Assembly: GCA_963674555.1 (NCBI GenBank)
Contig: OY771429.1
Span: 1,178,001-1,242,000 of the forward strand
Direction of reading: 5' to 3'
Source: JBGMEA01 sp963674555
GTDB taxonomy: Bacteria; Bacillota; Clostridia; Eubacteriales; Anaerofustaceae
DNA: 64,000 bases
The notes under the pieces were generated by a model. It saw only the letters and a list, made by a program, of their open reading frames with translations. It made no database searches and was not told the origin of the DNA. A program made the position numbers and the translations under genes. Positions within the stretch are counted from its first letter, which is position 1, and every line of letters starts with the position of its first letter. Below are positions 17,778 through 26,382 of the stretch, in pieces.

Positions 17778-18911
17778 ATGAAATTTTCCGTTAATAATCA
17801 AGATTTTTTAAAAGCATTAAATACTGTTTCTCGAGCTATTTCGGCAAAAAGTACGATGCCGATATTAGAATGTGTGTATATTGAAGCAACTGAAGGTGTT
17901 TTGTTACTTAAAGGAAGTGACGGAGAATTATCGATCATCAGTAAAATGAATGCATCCGTTTCGATGGACGGTAAGATCGTGATACCGATTCGTACACTGA
18001 TCGAGTTGGTACGTACATATTCGGAAGATATGCTTGACTTTTTTGTCGATGAAAAGAATGTGATGAATATTACATGTTCAAAATCAAATACGGGAACATC
18101 CGATGTCAGTATATTGGGTAGAGATCCAGCCGAATATCCTTGGATAGAATCCTATGATGTGAAAGATTTTATAAAGATTGAAAACACTACGCTAAAAAAC
18201 TTGATAAAAGATACGGTATTTGCATGCGCATACCAAGAAAGTATATCACCGATCTTAACAGGGATATTAGTGGAATATAAAGAAGATATGTTGCAATTCG
18301 TCGCACTTGACGGATACAAATTGGCACTTCGAAGAGAGCCGATTAAAAATGAAAACGGTGCGCTGGATGAGATCAGTTGTATCGTTCCAGGAAGAACGCT
18401 CAGTGAGATCTTAAAAATACTTTCGATTTATGATTACGATACATTGGTCCATATCACGGATAATAAATTTATCGTGAACATCGGGGATACACAGATCGTA
18501 TCTAATTTACTGGAAGGTAATTTTATCAAATATGAATCTTTGATACCGAAAGAAAGCAATACGATCGTAAAAGTGAATACGAACGAACTTTTAAACAGTA
18601 TCAGCAGAGCTTCCTTGATTATCGATGAATCTAAAAATTCATTGATCAAAATGGATTATACGGATGATAATTTGGTCATAACATCGGAATCGGAGATCGG
18701 TAAAGTAACGGAAGATGTAAGCATCAACAAAAACGGAGAAGATCTTCAAATTGCTTTTAATTCAAAATTCTTTATAGAAATATTAAAGATCATATCGGAT
18801 GAAAGAGTGATCATTGAATTTAAAGATCATTTGAGTCCGACTTTGATAAAACCGATAGAGGATGATAAATATATGTATTTGATCATGCCTGTCGTGATCC
18901 GAAATAGTTGA
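17778..18911 (+). CDS. dnaN: DNA polymerase III beta sliding clamp
   Basis: This 377-residue protein has the length and three-domain repeat of the beta clamp: MKFSVNNQDFLKALNTVSRAI at the start, SPILTGILVEYKEDMLQFVALDG in the middle, and a C-terminal YMYLIMPVV that forms the partner-binding pocket. It tethers the polymerase to DNA. AGAAGG precedes the ATG. A terminator follows, so recF is not part of this transcript. Confidence 0.98.
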   Translation: MKFSVNNQDFLKALNTVSRAISAKSTMPILECVYIEATEGVLLLKGSDGELSIISKMNASVSMDGKIVIPIRTLIELVRTYSEDMLDFFVDEKNVMNITCSKSNTGTSDVSILGRDPAEYPWIESYDVKDFIKIENTTLKNLIKDTVFACAYQESISPILTGILVEYKEDMLQFVALDGYKLALRREPIKNENGALDEISCIVPGRTLSEILKILSIYDYDTLVHITDNKFIVNIGDTQIVSNLLEGNFIKYESLIPKESNTIVKVNTNELLNSISRASLIIDESKNSLIKMDYTDDNLVITSESEIGKVTEDVSINKNGEDLQIAFNSKFFIEILKIISDERVIIEFKDHLSPTLIKPIEDDKYMYLIMPVVIRNS

Positions 18912-18930
18912 TGAAAAATAAGTGAGATAC

Positions 18931-18964
18931 AAGAGCTTCTTAAATTAAGAAGTTCTTTTTTTTG
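18931..18964 (+). terminator. Terminator after dnaN
   Basis: AAGAGCTTCTT/AAGAAGTTCTT stem (G-T pairs tolerated) with a 5-base loop, then eight T. Confidence 0.8.
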
Positions 18965-19014
18965 TAAAGATTCGGATAAAATTGGGTATATGCTGTCGAT
19001 TTTTTTAAAATACA

Positions 19015-19043
19015 TTGTCAATCGATCAAAATGAGGTTATACT
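19015..19043 (+). promoter_or_regulatory. Promoter of the mgtE leader
   Basis: TTGTCA (19015-19020), 17 bp, TATACT (19038-19043), about 350 bp before mgtE. It implies a long leader transcript containing the ORF at 19102 and the terminator at 19262. Confidence 0.6.
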
Positions 19044-19101
19044 GTAGACAAAGTTGAGAAAATATGATCTCAGAAAAAAACAAAAAAGGAGGAGAAAACT
19101 A

Positions 19102-19194
19102 ATGGACATATGCGATCGGAGTATGAGCAATGACGATGATTATCATGGGCGAAATTTCGGGTACGGCAATGTTCGTTGTTTGATCCGAATTTGA
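19102..19194 (+). CDS. Candidate 30-residue leader peptide of mgtE
   Basis: The ATG at 19102 follows AAGGAGGAG, one of the strongest ribosome binding sites in the window, yet the frame is only 30 codons. The peptide begins MDICDRSMSNDDDYHG; it has an acidic run (Asp11-Asp13) and ends in hydrophobic residues. Mg2+-transporter leaders such as E. coli mgtL encode short acidic peptides whose translation destabilises ribosomes at low Mg2+ and so releases attenuation. Position, acidity and the terminator downstream fit such a role, but there is no Pro run and no direct homology is claimed. Confidence 0.5.
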   Translation: MDICDRSMSNDDDYHGRNFGYGNVRCLIRI

Positions 19195-19261
19195 TACGGA
19201 TTGATCTGTGTATGATATGTATGGAGATTGAATCTGTTGTATTTGTTTTGCGTATGATAAG

Positions 19262-19284
19262 AACCGTTGTATACGGTTTTTTTT
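19262..19284 (+). terminator. Attenuator-like terminator inside the mgtE leader
   Basis: A short AACCGT/ACGGTT stem with loop TGTAT is followed by T-run, 115 bp before mgtE. A second copy of ACGGTTT at 19295-19301 could pair with the same 5-prime arm and disrupt it. A further GATGTTTAT/ATAAACATC hairpin (19339-19364) sits before the mgtE ribosome binding site. Confidence 0.5.
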
Positions 19285-19398
19285 ACTGTGTAAAACGGTT
19301 TAATGTCTGTTCTTACTGATTGGCAGGAAAGAAACATGGATGTTTATAACAGAAAATAAACATCTTCCTTTTGTCCAAAAAACAAAGGAGGAAAACGC

Positions 19399-20745
19399 AT
19401 GGAAAATGTAAGAGAAGAAGAATTAAAAGCGCTGATCGAAGAGAAGAAATTCAAAGATCTTAAGCAGCAATTGGAAGAATTGAATGAAGTGGATATCGCT
19501 TATTTTATTCGCGAACTTTCAAAAAACGAAGCTGTTATCGTCTTTCGTATGTTAGCAAAGGAGATCGCGGCGGACGTGTTTTCTCATTTGGAGAAAGATG
19601 TACAGGAGTGGGTCGTCGAATCGATCTCGGATAGAGAAATATCCAATATCATAGAAGATCTGTTCGTGGATGATGCGGTCGATTTTTTGGAAGAATTGCC
19701 CGCAGGCGTCGTAGCGCGTGTGATGCAATGCGCAACACCCGAGACAAGAAAGTTGATCAATCAATTTTTAAAGTATCCGGAAAACTCAGTCGGCAGTATC
19801 ATGACCGCGGAATTCGTATCGTTAAAACGAACATTAAGCGTTAAAGATGCTTTTGTGTATTTAAGAAAACACGCTATAGATAAAGAAACGATCTATACGT
19901 GTTATGTGACCGATCCGAACAGGATATTGGAGGGTGTCATATCCGTTAAGACCTTATTGTTGTCGGAAGATGATAAGCTTATCGGCGAGATCATGGATAC
20001 GGATGTGATATCCATTCAGACGACACAGGATAGAGAAGAAGCGACACAATTGATCTCTAAGTATGATTTATTCACTTTGCCGGTCGTGGATCATGAGAGC
20101 CGTCTGGTGGGTATCGTAACGGTCGATGACGCCGTGGAAGTTATCGAGCAAGAGGCAACGGAAGATTTCGAGATTATGGCGGCGATGTCCCCTTCGGAAA
20201 GACCGTATCTCAGGACGGGTGTATTTTCGATGGCGAAGAATCGAATCTTTTGGCTGATGATATTGATGTTATCCAGTATGATAACAGGCAGTATCCTTGC
20301 GAAATTCGATCACGCCTTCACAGCACTGCCGCTGCTTGTCACGTTCATACCGATGATGACGGGCACGGGTGGGAACGCAGGCTCACAAAGTTCGACGATG
20401 GTCATCCGTGGGATGGCATTATCTGAGATAGATCTCGGTGATTTCCTAAAAGTATTGTGGAAAGAACTCAGAGTCAGTTTGATGGTCGGCGCGGCATTAT
20501 CACTCGTCAATTTTATACGACTCATCATTTTATATCCAGGTCAGGAAATGATCGCGCTCACGGTGGTATTGAGCCTGATGGCTACGATCATTATCGCTAA
20601 AACGATCGGCGCATTGCTTCCTATGTTTGCGAAATTAATCAAAGCGGACCCCGCGATCATGGCGGCACCGCTGATATCCACTTTGGTGGATGCGTGCTCG
20701 CTTACGATCTATTTTGTGATCGCGGTGAATTTACTGAATATTTGA
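19399..20745 (+). CDS. mgtE: Magnesium transporter MgtE
   Basis: This 448-residue protein has the full MgtE layout. The N-terminal superhelical domain (about 1-130) contains DDAVDFLEELP. A CBS pair (about 135-255) contains VGSIMTAEFVSL and VDHESRLVGIVTVDD. Five membrane helices (about 285-448) carry the pore signature GTGGNAGSQSSTMVIRG. Mg2+ binding at the N/CBS domains closes the channel when cytosolic Mg2+ is high. AAAGGAGG precedes the ATG. The leader upstream suggests Mg2+-responsive transcription attenuation. Confidence 0.95.
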   Translation: MENVREEELKALIEEKKFKDLKQQLEELNEVDIAYFIRELSKNEAVIVFRMLAKEIAADVFSHLEKDVQEWVVESISDREISNIIEDLFVDDAVDFLEELPAGVVARVMQCATPETRKLINQFLKYPENSVGSIMTAEFVSLKRTLSVKDAFVYLRKHAIDKETIYTCYVTDPNRILEGVISVKTLLLSEDDKLIGEIMDTDVISIQTTQDREEATQLISKYDLFTLPVVDHESRLVGIVTVDDAVEVIEQEATEDFEIMAAMSPSERPYLRTGVFSMAKNRIFWLMILMLSSMITGSILAKFDHAFTALPLLVTFIPMMTGTGGNAGSQSSTMVIRGMALSEIDLGDFLKVLWKELRVSLMVGAALSLVNFIRLIILYPGQEMIALTVVLSLMATIIIAKTIGALLPMFAKLIKADPAIMAAPLISTLVDACSLTIYFVIAVNLLNI

Positions 20746-20753
20746 AACAAAAA

Positions 20754-20782
20754 AACAGACACAAACGTGTCTGCTTTTTTTA
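20754..20782. terminator. Terminator between mgtE and the convergent lipoprotein gene
   Basis: AAACAGACAC/GTGTCTG stem with loop AAAC and T-run; the A-run on the other side may serve the minus strand. Confidence 0.8.
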
Positions 20783-20811
20783 TATTATCGTTCATCTTGT
20801 AATTCAATTGG

Positions 20812-21345
20812 TTATTGATAAATGATAAACGACTTGAAAGAAGAATCTGTCAGAGATTTATAGATCAAGTCATCTGCTATATATTTGATCTCTTCACTCA
20901 CTTCCGTTGAAGTCAGGTTGAGCGCATCCAATACTTCTTGTACGTCTGCTTCGGGATCGACAGTCATAATGATCGCTGATGCGATCGCGACCATGTCGGG
21001 AAGCATTTCAACGAATTCTTCATGCGTATGCGGTGAAATGGTTAATATTACTTTTGATCCTACCACTCCTTCAGGCGGATGAATGACAAGTCCACTGTAA
21101 TCATTGATATAGCTTACATAAAAAATCAAATTTTTATTTTCTTTCTCTTCGCCACCGTTGATTGATTCTTTCGCGTATTGAATTTTAAATTCCGGAACTT
21201 CTATATTATAGCCGAGTGTTTGAAGGTTCGCATTGATCTCAGCTTGCAGATCCTCTATAGGCATACCAAATGTTTTTTTTGTGCACCCCGTCGCAAAAGA
21301 CAAGAGCAAAAATGCCACCAACACTAAATATAATTTCTTTTTCAT
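20812..21345 (-). CDS. Predicted lipoprotein of unknown function
   Basis: A 177-residue protein. The ATG at 21345 is chosen over the in-frame GTG at 21363 because AAGGGGG sits just before it. The N-terminus (KKKLYLVLVAFLLLSFATGC) is a lipoprotein signal with a lipobox ending in Gly-Cys at about residue 21, so the mature protein would be anchored outside the membrane. The rest contains SPHTHEEFVEMLPDMVAIAS and an Asp/Glu-rich helix. I recognise no family. It is separated from the upstream MFS gene by a terminator. Confidence 0.7.
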   Translation of the reverse strand: MKKKLYLVLVAFLLLSFATGCTKKTFGMPIEDLQAEINANLQTLGYNIEVPEFKIQYAKESINGGEEKENKNLIFYVSYINDYSGLVIHPPEGVVGSKVILTISPHTHEEFVEMLPDMVAIASAIIMTVDPEADVQEVLDALNLTSTEVSEEIKYIADDLIYKSLTDSSFKSFIIYQ

Positions 21346-21401
21346 TTTATTATCCCCCTTCACATAACCCTTGATATTAAGTTAAGTATACCACTGTATC
21401 A

Positions 21402-21430
21402 AAAAAAAACAGACTCTCGTCTGTTTTTTA
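21402..21430 (-). terminator. Terminator between the MFS and lipoprotein genes
   Basis: AAAACAGAC/GTCTGTTTT with a 4-base loop, flanked by A-run and T-run; it lies just past the stop codon of the symporter on the minus strand. Confidence 0.75.
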
Positions 21431-21456
21431 ATATAAAAGTAATTTTTCAGTTTATA

Positions 21457-22839
21457 TCAATAGAAGGGCGTTGGTGTATTATCTCTATCCCAAATCTCCT
21501 GACGTAATTCCTTGATCTTATTTTCATCGAGCGTATAGAAAAACTTCACGATAATGCCCGCTAAAAACGCGCCGATGGCGGGAGCCAATACGAACAGTTT
21601 GGATATTTCATTGGCAGTTTCGGCGCTGACTTCTTGCCCTGCAACGATACCGAGTGCCGATAAAGCAAACGCGATCAATATGCCTCTGAAAAGCAGTCCG
21701 AGTTTGATCGGGATCTCCGTCATACCCATAACAAATGAACCGATATTGTCACCGCTTTTCCATCGGGTATATACTGCGGTGTTCGCATACAATACCGAAT
21801 TTGTCGGCATGGCAGCCCCGATCGCCAAAAAGAAGAAAGCAAACATCGTTAAGACGACATACGGATTCGTCGAGAAGAAAGAAGCCGTGACAAGTACGAC
21901 TACTTCAAACGAGAAAAACGTGATATAACGATGTTTCGGTTCTTTGATCCATTTTGATATAAGCGGACTCAATGACGCGCCGGCGAGTTGAGCGACTGCG
22001 GAGATCGTCATATGTGCGCTTAATAAAAACGGCATCTTAATGGCATAGGTGTAATAGTAAAACGCAAGCGCCATACCCAAGAAGTTGCCGATACTGATCA
22101 TCAGATCTGCCAGCATCATCGTAAGGAGCGGCGGATTTTTTGTGATGACTTTCAACATTTGTACGATGGTCAAATGATCTTCCATCTGATGTTCGTGCAA
22201 ATGTTCCGTATTAGCCGTTGTGATATAAGCGATGATGAAAGTAAAAGCCGCTACTGCAGAGATAAAGAAAGCGGTGAGCGTAAAGCCAAGCGTCTCATCT
22301 CCGACCATGCGTCCGAAAAAGGCAATGATCGAAAAGATCAAAAGCGAGAACAAGATATTGCTGACGGTCGCGAATTGCGAACGTCTGCTTGCAAGTTGAC
22401 CTCTTATCCGATTGTCTTCCGTAAGCGTAACCAGCATGGAAAGATTGGCTACTTGTCCGATCGTTGCGAAGAATGATGAAACGGCCGAACCGAGTACGAT
22501 CAATATCGTAGAAAGCCAAATCCCTCCGATAGATGCGTACTTAAAGGTGTGAAAAAACAGGATCGCAAACGCGCCGAGTAAAAACCATGAGCGGTATTTG
22601 CCCCATTTTAAATTGACTCTGTAAATGATGTAACCGTTAAAGATACCGCTGAGCGCGTCAAAGATACTCGTAATGATCAAGATCGTTCCTACGATCGCGT
22701 AAGGTAATAAAAGATAGTCCGTAAGGAAAGCCGAAAAGAAATAGCCTTCAAACATTACGATAAATGAAAATCCGACATTGATGATCCCGTAAAATCTTTT
22801 TAGGTTTTTTGGTAATATATTTTCTTGTTTTTCTTGCAT
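21457..22839 (-). CDS. GPH-type/MFS symporter (sugar or glycoside transporter-like)
   Basis: This 460-residue integral membrane protein has about twelve predicted helices. The VNLKWGKYRSWFLLGAF loop after helix 2 corresponds to the GK-R-PW-type motif of glycoside-pentoside-hexuronide cation symporters (MelB family); a partner loop follows helix 8. The substrate cannot be told: no sugar-processing gene is adjacent. AGAGGAAA precedes the ATG. The gene is alone in its unit, with a terminator after it. Confidence 0.8.
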   Translation of the reverse strand: MQEKQENILPKNLKRFYGIINVGFSFIVMFEGYFFSAFLTDYLLLPYAIVGTILIITSIFDALSGIFNGYIIYRVNLKWGKYRSWFLLGAFAILFFHTFKYASIGGIWLSTILIVLGSAVSSFFATIGQVANLSMLVTLTEDNRIRGQLASRRSQFATVSNILFSLLIFSIIAFFGRMVGDETLGFTLTAFFISAVAAFTFIIAYITTANTEHLHEHQMEDHLTIVQMLKVITKNPPLLTMMLADLMISIGNFLGMALAFYYYTYAIKMPFLLSAHMTISAVAQLAGASLSPLISKWIKEPKHRYITFFSFEVVVLVTASFFSTNPYVVLTMFAFFFLAIGAAMPTNSVLYANTAVYTRWKSGDNIGSFVMGMTEIPIKLGLLFRGILIAFALSALGIVAGQEVSAETANEISKLFVLAPAIGAFLAGIIVKFFYTLDENKIKELRQEIWDRDNTPTPFY

Positions 22840-23196
22840 TAAATAAGGTTTCCTCTCATTTAGACCGTTGTGTATTTATCCGATTATATATGTAATTTGT
22901 ATATCTTTTTGTTTTAATAAATTTTTACACAAATACAGATATTTATAATAATTTGTGCAGTAACTGATTGTAGAATATTATCCATAGAATGTCAATATGA
23001 ATAGTGTGAAAAAAGGCTTAAACATAAGTTTTTACGATGAAATGATTTACTTTTTTCACAGAATCCGCTATGATTTTGAAAGAGAGTGTTTACAGACAAT
23101 ATGTTTAGAAATATCGTTCGATAAAATAATCGTTATATTTTTGTTTTTTTTGGCGAAATGCCTACGTTATAAATAATTTATAAAGGAGTAAAGAAA
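22840..23196. other. Divergent intergenic region, no gene seen
   Basis: This 357-bp AT-rich gap lies between the divergent symporter and AIM24-type genes and must hold both promoters; I see no unambiguous -35/-10 pair. An inverted pair GTGAAAAAA (23006-23014) and TTTTTTCAC (23051-23059) flanks 36 bp and could be an operator or weak stem. Confidence 0.4.
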
Positions 23197-23994
23197 ATGC
23201 AAAAAGCACATGAGGTGGAATTCAAAATACACGGAGAGGATATCCAGTATGTAGAGATCATGTTGGATCCGCAGGAAACGATCATTGCGGAAGCCGGAGC
23301 AATGATGTATATGGACGAAGCGATACAGCTTGAAACGATCTTCGGCGACGGTTCAAACAAAGGCGGTAACGACATGACGAGTAAATTACTGTCAGCGGGA
23401 AAACGTATGCTTACAGGCGAAAGTTTGTTTATGACGAGTTTTACGAATACGTCTCAGAGTAAAAAATGCCTGGCGTTTGCAGCGCCTTATCCCGGAAGAG
23501 TCGTATCATTCGACCTTTCGGATCATGATGGAGAATTGATCTGTCAGAAAGATGCTTTCCTTTGTGCTGCTAAAGGGATATCGGTCGATATCGCTTTTCA
23601 AAAGAAGATCGGTGTGGGACTGTTCGGTGGTGAAGGATTTATCATGCAACGATTGGAAGGCGACGGTTTAGCGATTATGAACGCGGGCGGTATGGTCGTT
23701 CAAAAAGAATTGCAAGCAGGTGAAAAATTGATGCTTGACACAGGCTGTCTTGTAGCGTTATCCAAAACCGTGGACTACGATATTCAATTTGCGGGGAATA
23801 TCAAGACCGCATTATTCGGCGGTGAAGGTTTGGCACTTGCCTCTTTAAGAGGACCCGGAACTGTATGGTTGCAGTCACTTCCGTTCTCTCGTTTGGCGGA
23901 TAGGATCCTTTCGGCAAGTCGACCGGGTAGCGGAAAAGGCGAAGGAAGCGTTATCGGGAATATCGGTATCGGTAATTTATTCGGCGGCAAATAA
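23197..23994 (+). CDS. AIM24/TIGR00266-family protein
   Basis: A 265-residue beta-rich protein of the TIGR00266/AIM24 family. It shows the expected AEAGAMMYM near residue 30, GGNDMTSKLLSAGKRMLTGES, GLFGGEGFIMQRLEGDG and a second LFGGEGLALASLRGPGTVWLQS repeat. The glycine-rich C-terminus (SRPGSGKGEGSVIGNIGIG) is typical. Function is unknown in bacteria; yeast Aim24 acts in mitochondrial inner-membrane organisation. AAAGGAG precedes the ATG and a strong terminator follows, so it is monocistronic. Confidence 0.88.
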   Translation: MQKAHEVEFKIHGEDIQYVEIMLDPQETIIAEAGAMMYMDEAIQLETIFGDGSNKGGNDMTSKLLSAGKRMLTGESLFMTSFTNTSQSKKCLAFAAPYPGRVVSFDLSDHDGELICQKDAFLCAAKGISVDIAFQKKIGVGLFGGEGFIMQRLEGDGLAIMNAGGMVVQKELQAGEKLMLDTGCLVALSKTVDYDIQFAGNIKTALFGGEGLALASLRGPGTVWLQSLPFSRLADRILSASRPGSGKGEGSVIGNIGIGNLFGGK

Positions 23995-24009
23995 AATTTA
24001 AACTAAATA

Positions 24010-24047
24010 AAAAACGCTAAATTTCTTAAAAATTTAGCGTTTTTTTA
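24010..24047 (+). terminator. Terminator after the AIM24-family gene
   Basis: AACGCTAAATTT/AAATTTAGCGTT stem, 5-base loop, T-run. Confidence 0.88.
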
Positions 24048-24054
24048 TTTGCTG

Positions 24055-24083
24055 TTGACATTGAAGTTACAGTAGCGTATGAT
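24055..24083 (+). promoter_or_regulatory. Promoter of the marR-ABC exporter operon
   Basis: Consensus TTGACA (24055-24060), 17 bp, TATGAT (24078-24083), directly before a large palindrome. Confidence 0.8.
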
Positions 24084-24086
24084 ATT

Positions 24087-24117
24087 AGTTAATCGATTAA
24101 TTATTAATCGATTAACT
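24087..24117 (+). promoter_or_regulatory. 31-bp palindromic operator, probably bound by the MarR regulator
   Basis: Two perfect 15-base arms (24087-24101 and 24103-24117) flank one base. Each arm contains the 12-base palindrome TTAATCGATTAA (24089-24100 and 24104-24115), so it is also two sites 15 bp apart. Its place just after the -10 fits autorepression of the MarR gene. Confidence 0.8.
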
Positions 24118-24150
24118 TTTTAAATACTGTTTATATATGAGGAGAAAGAT

Positions 24151-24651
24151 ATGTCTATCCCGTTAAAGGAAATTGCCAAGAAATTGGATAAGATGCATGT
24201 GTTGCATCGTTACCATATTTATAAAGCGGCGAAGAATAACGGCTTATACCGCGGGCAACGAACGATACTGGAATATATTCGTAAAAATAAAAACTGCACG
24301 CAGAAGATGCTTGCCGAGCATTTAGGCGTTTCACCGCCTTCGATCGCTACATCGATCAAACGGATGCAAAAAGCAGGTTTGCTTGATAAAGTACAGGACC
24401 AAAACGATCTGCGTAATAATTTGCTTGTTTTAACAGAAAAAGGTGAAGAGATCTCTGAAAAGTGTAGAGCAGATTTTAACAAAGTCGATAAACAGATGTT
24501 TCGTGGGATGAATGAAGATGATCTTAAAATGCTATGTGTGTATATCGATAAGATCATAGACAATCTTGCTACCGAGGATCTTCCCAAAGAAATGACACAT
24601 ATCTTCTTAAAAAAAGAATTGCATAAGAATAATTGGAAAGGACATAAATAA
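24151..24651 (+). CDS. MarR-family transcriptional regulator
   Basis: This 166-residue winged-helix protein has the recognition region MLAEHLGVSPPSIATSIKRMQKAGL and the wing DQNDLRNNLLVLTEKGEE, flanked by the helices that form the MarR dimer. AGGAGAAAG precedes the ATG. It is 3 bp before the first of two exporter genes and so should repress its own operon through the palindrome at 24087, releasing on binding a drug or toxic metabolite. Confidence 0.93.
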   Translation: MSIPLKEIAKKLDKMHVLHRYHIYKAAKNNGLYRGQRTILEYIRKNKNCTQKMLAEHLGVSPPSIATSIKRMQKAGLLDKVQDQNDLRNNLLVLTEKGEEISEKCRADFNKVDKQMFRGMNEDDLKMLCVYIDKIIDNLATEDLPKEMTHIFLKKELHKNNWKGHK

Positions 24652-24654
24652 AGA

Positions 24655-26382
24655 ATGATAAAGAAACTTAAACCGTATATGATGAAATATAAAAAGCCTT
24701 TAATATTAACACCGTTTTTCATAATCGGAGAGATCATCTTAGAGATCTATTTACCCTATTTAATGGCAAAGATCGTTGATGTAGGGATCGCTTCGCAAGA
24801 TGTAACTTATGTTACTAGGATGGGAGCGCTTATGGTCGGTATCGCAATTTTGGCGTTGATTTTTGGTGTCGCCGCTTCGATAACAAGCGCGAACGCAAGC
24901 ATGGGATTTGCAAGCGAAGTACGAAAAGCTATATTCAATAAGATCCAAAATTTCTCATTTTCGAATATCGATAAGTTTTCAACCGCATCTTTGGTCACGC
25001 GTTCGACTTCGGATATCACCAATGTTCAAAATGCTTATATGACATTTTTGCGTGTTTTTTTCAGAGGTCCCGTAATGTTGATCGCAGCAATGATCATGGC
25101 TTTTAGGATCAATCAGCGTTTGGTCATGATCTTTTTCGTCGTTCTTCCGATTTTAGGATTTATACTTGCTTTTATACACAGGACCGCACACCCGAGATTT
25201 CTCAAATTAATGCGTGCATATGATCGTGTCAATTCAACCGTACAAGAAAATTTGATCGCGATCCGTGTTGTTAAATCGTTTGTACGATCTAAATTTGAAA
25301 AATTGAAATTCAAGAAAAGCAATGAGAACCACATGAATTCGTCGATCTACGCGCAAAAATTGATCGTGTTTTTAATGCCGGCTATGCAGCTTATCATGTA
25401 TGCAACAACGATCTGCATCCTGTGGTTCGGCGGTAGGATGATCATCGTAGGAGAAATGCTTACCGGAGAGTTGATCAGTTTTATCAGCTATATCGCACAG
25501 ATACTTATGTCGCTTATGATGATATCGATGGTTTTCATGATGTGGATCATGTCAAGAGCATCTATTCAACGTATCATCGAGATCTTAGACGAGGAACCGG
25601 AAATAACGGATGACAATGCGGATATGGAATTAACCTTGAACGATGGGTCGATCATTTTTGATCATGTAAACTTTAAATATAAAACCGATGCTGAAAGTAA
25701 TATATTGGAGGATATCAGTTTTAGGATCGAATCCGGTCAAACTGTTGGGATCATCGGCGGTACAGGATCGGGTAAAACAACGTTGGTACAATTGATACCT
25801 CGGCTTTACGAGGCAACAGAGGGTGATATATTTGTTGGCGGAAACAATATCAAAGCGTACTCGCTGGATCATCTTCGTGATGCTGTAAGCATGGTGTTGC
25901 AACAGAATACCTTATTTACAGGAACGATAAAAGACAATTTAAAATGGGGCAAGTTGACAGCAACAGATGAAGAGATCATTGCGGCTAGTAAAGATGCTCA
26001 GGCGCATGAATTTATCATGTCTTTCCCGGATGGTTATGATACGATTTTAGGTCAGGGGGGCGTAAATGTTTCGGGCGGACAGAAGCAGCGCTTATGTATC
26101 GCGCGTGCACTGCTCAATGAACCGAAGATATTGATCCTCGATGACAGCACCAGTGCGGTCGACACCGCTACCGAGGCACATATCCGAGAAGCTTTTCGTG
26201 AGAATTTGCAGGATACTACTAAGCTTATCATCGCACAAAGGATCACATCCGTTTGTGATGCCGATATGATCATTGTTATGGATGAAGGTCAGATCGATGC
26301 GATCGGTACGCATGAAGAATTACTGAAAAACAATAAGATCTATCAGGAAGTTTACTATTCGCAGCAAGAGGGGGTGGCATAA
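24655..26382 (+). CDS. Heterodimeric ABC exporter, subunit with degenerate ATP site
   Basis: A 575-residue half-transporter: six membrane helices (about 15-315), then a nucleotide-binding domain with Walker A GGTGSGKTTL near residue 364, signature NVSGGQKQRL and Walker B KILILDDSTSAVD. The residue after the Walker B Asp is Asp, not the catalytic Glu, which marks the non-catalytic subunit of asymmetric exporters such as TM287/288 or LmrCD. Its stop shares one base with the start of the partner gene. The likely role is export of drugs or lipophilic compounds. Confidence 0.93.
   Translation: MIKKLKPYMMKYKKPLILTPFFIIGEIILEIYLPYLMAKIVDVGIASQDVTYVTRMGALMVGIAILALIFGVAASITSANASMGFASEVRKAIFNKIQNFSFSNIDKFSTASLVTRSTSDITNVQNAYMTFLRVFFRGPVMLIAAMIMAFRINQRLVMIFFVVLPILGFILAFIHRTAHPRFLKLMRAYDRVNSTVQENLIAIRVVKSFVRSKFEKLKFKKSNENHMNSSIYAQKLIVFLMPAMQLIMYATTICILWFGGRMIIVGEMLTGELISFISYIAQILMSLMMISMVFMMWIMSRASIQRIIEILDEEPEITDDNADMELTLNDGSIIFDHVNFKYKTDAESNILEDISFRIESGQTVGIIGGTGSGKTTLVQLIPRLYEATEGDIFVGGNNIKAYSLDHLRDAVSMVLQQNTLFTGTIKDNLKWGKLTATDEEIIAASKDAQAHEFIMSFPDGYDTILGQGGVNVSGGQKQRLCIARALLNEPKILILDDSTSAVDTATEAHIREAFRENLQDTTKLIIAQRITSVCDADMIIVMDEGQIDAIGTHEELLKNNKIYQEVYYSQQEGVA

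Noticed and set aside
19050..19398. M-box (ykoK) magnesium riboswitch before mgtE
   Set aside because: The conserved M-box core is not found; the leader instead holds a short ORF and a small terminator.
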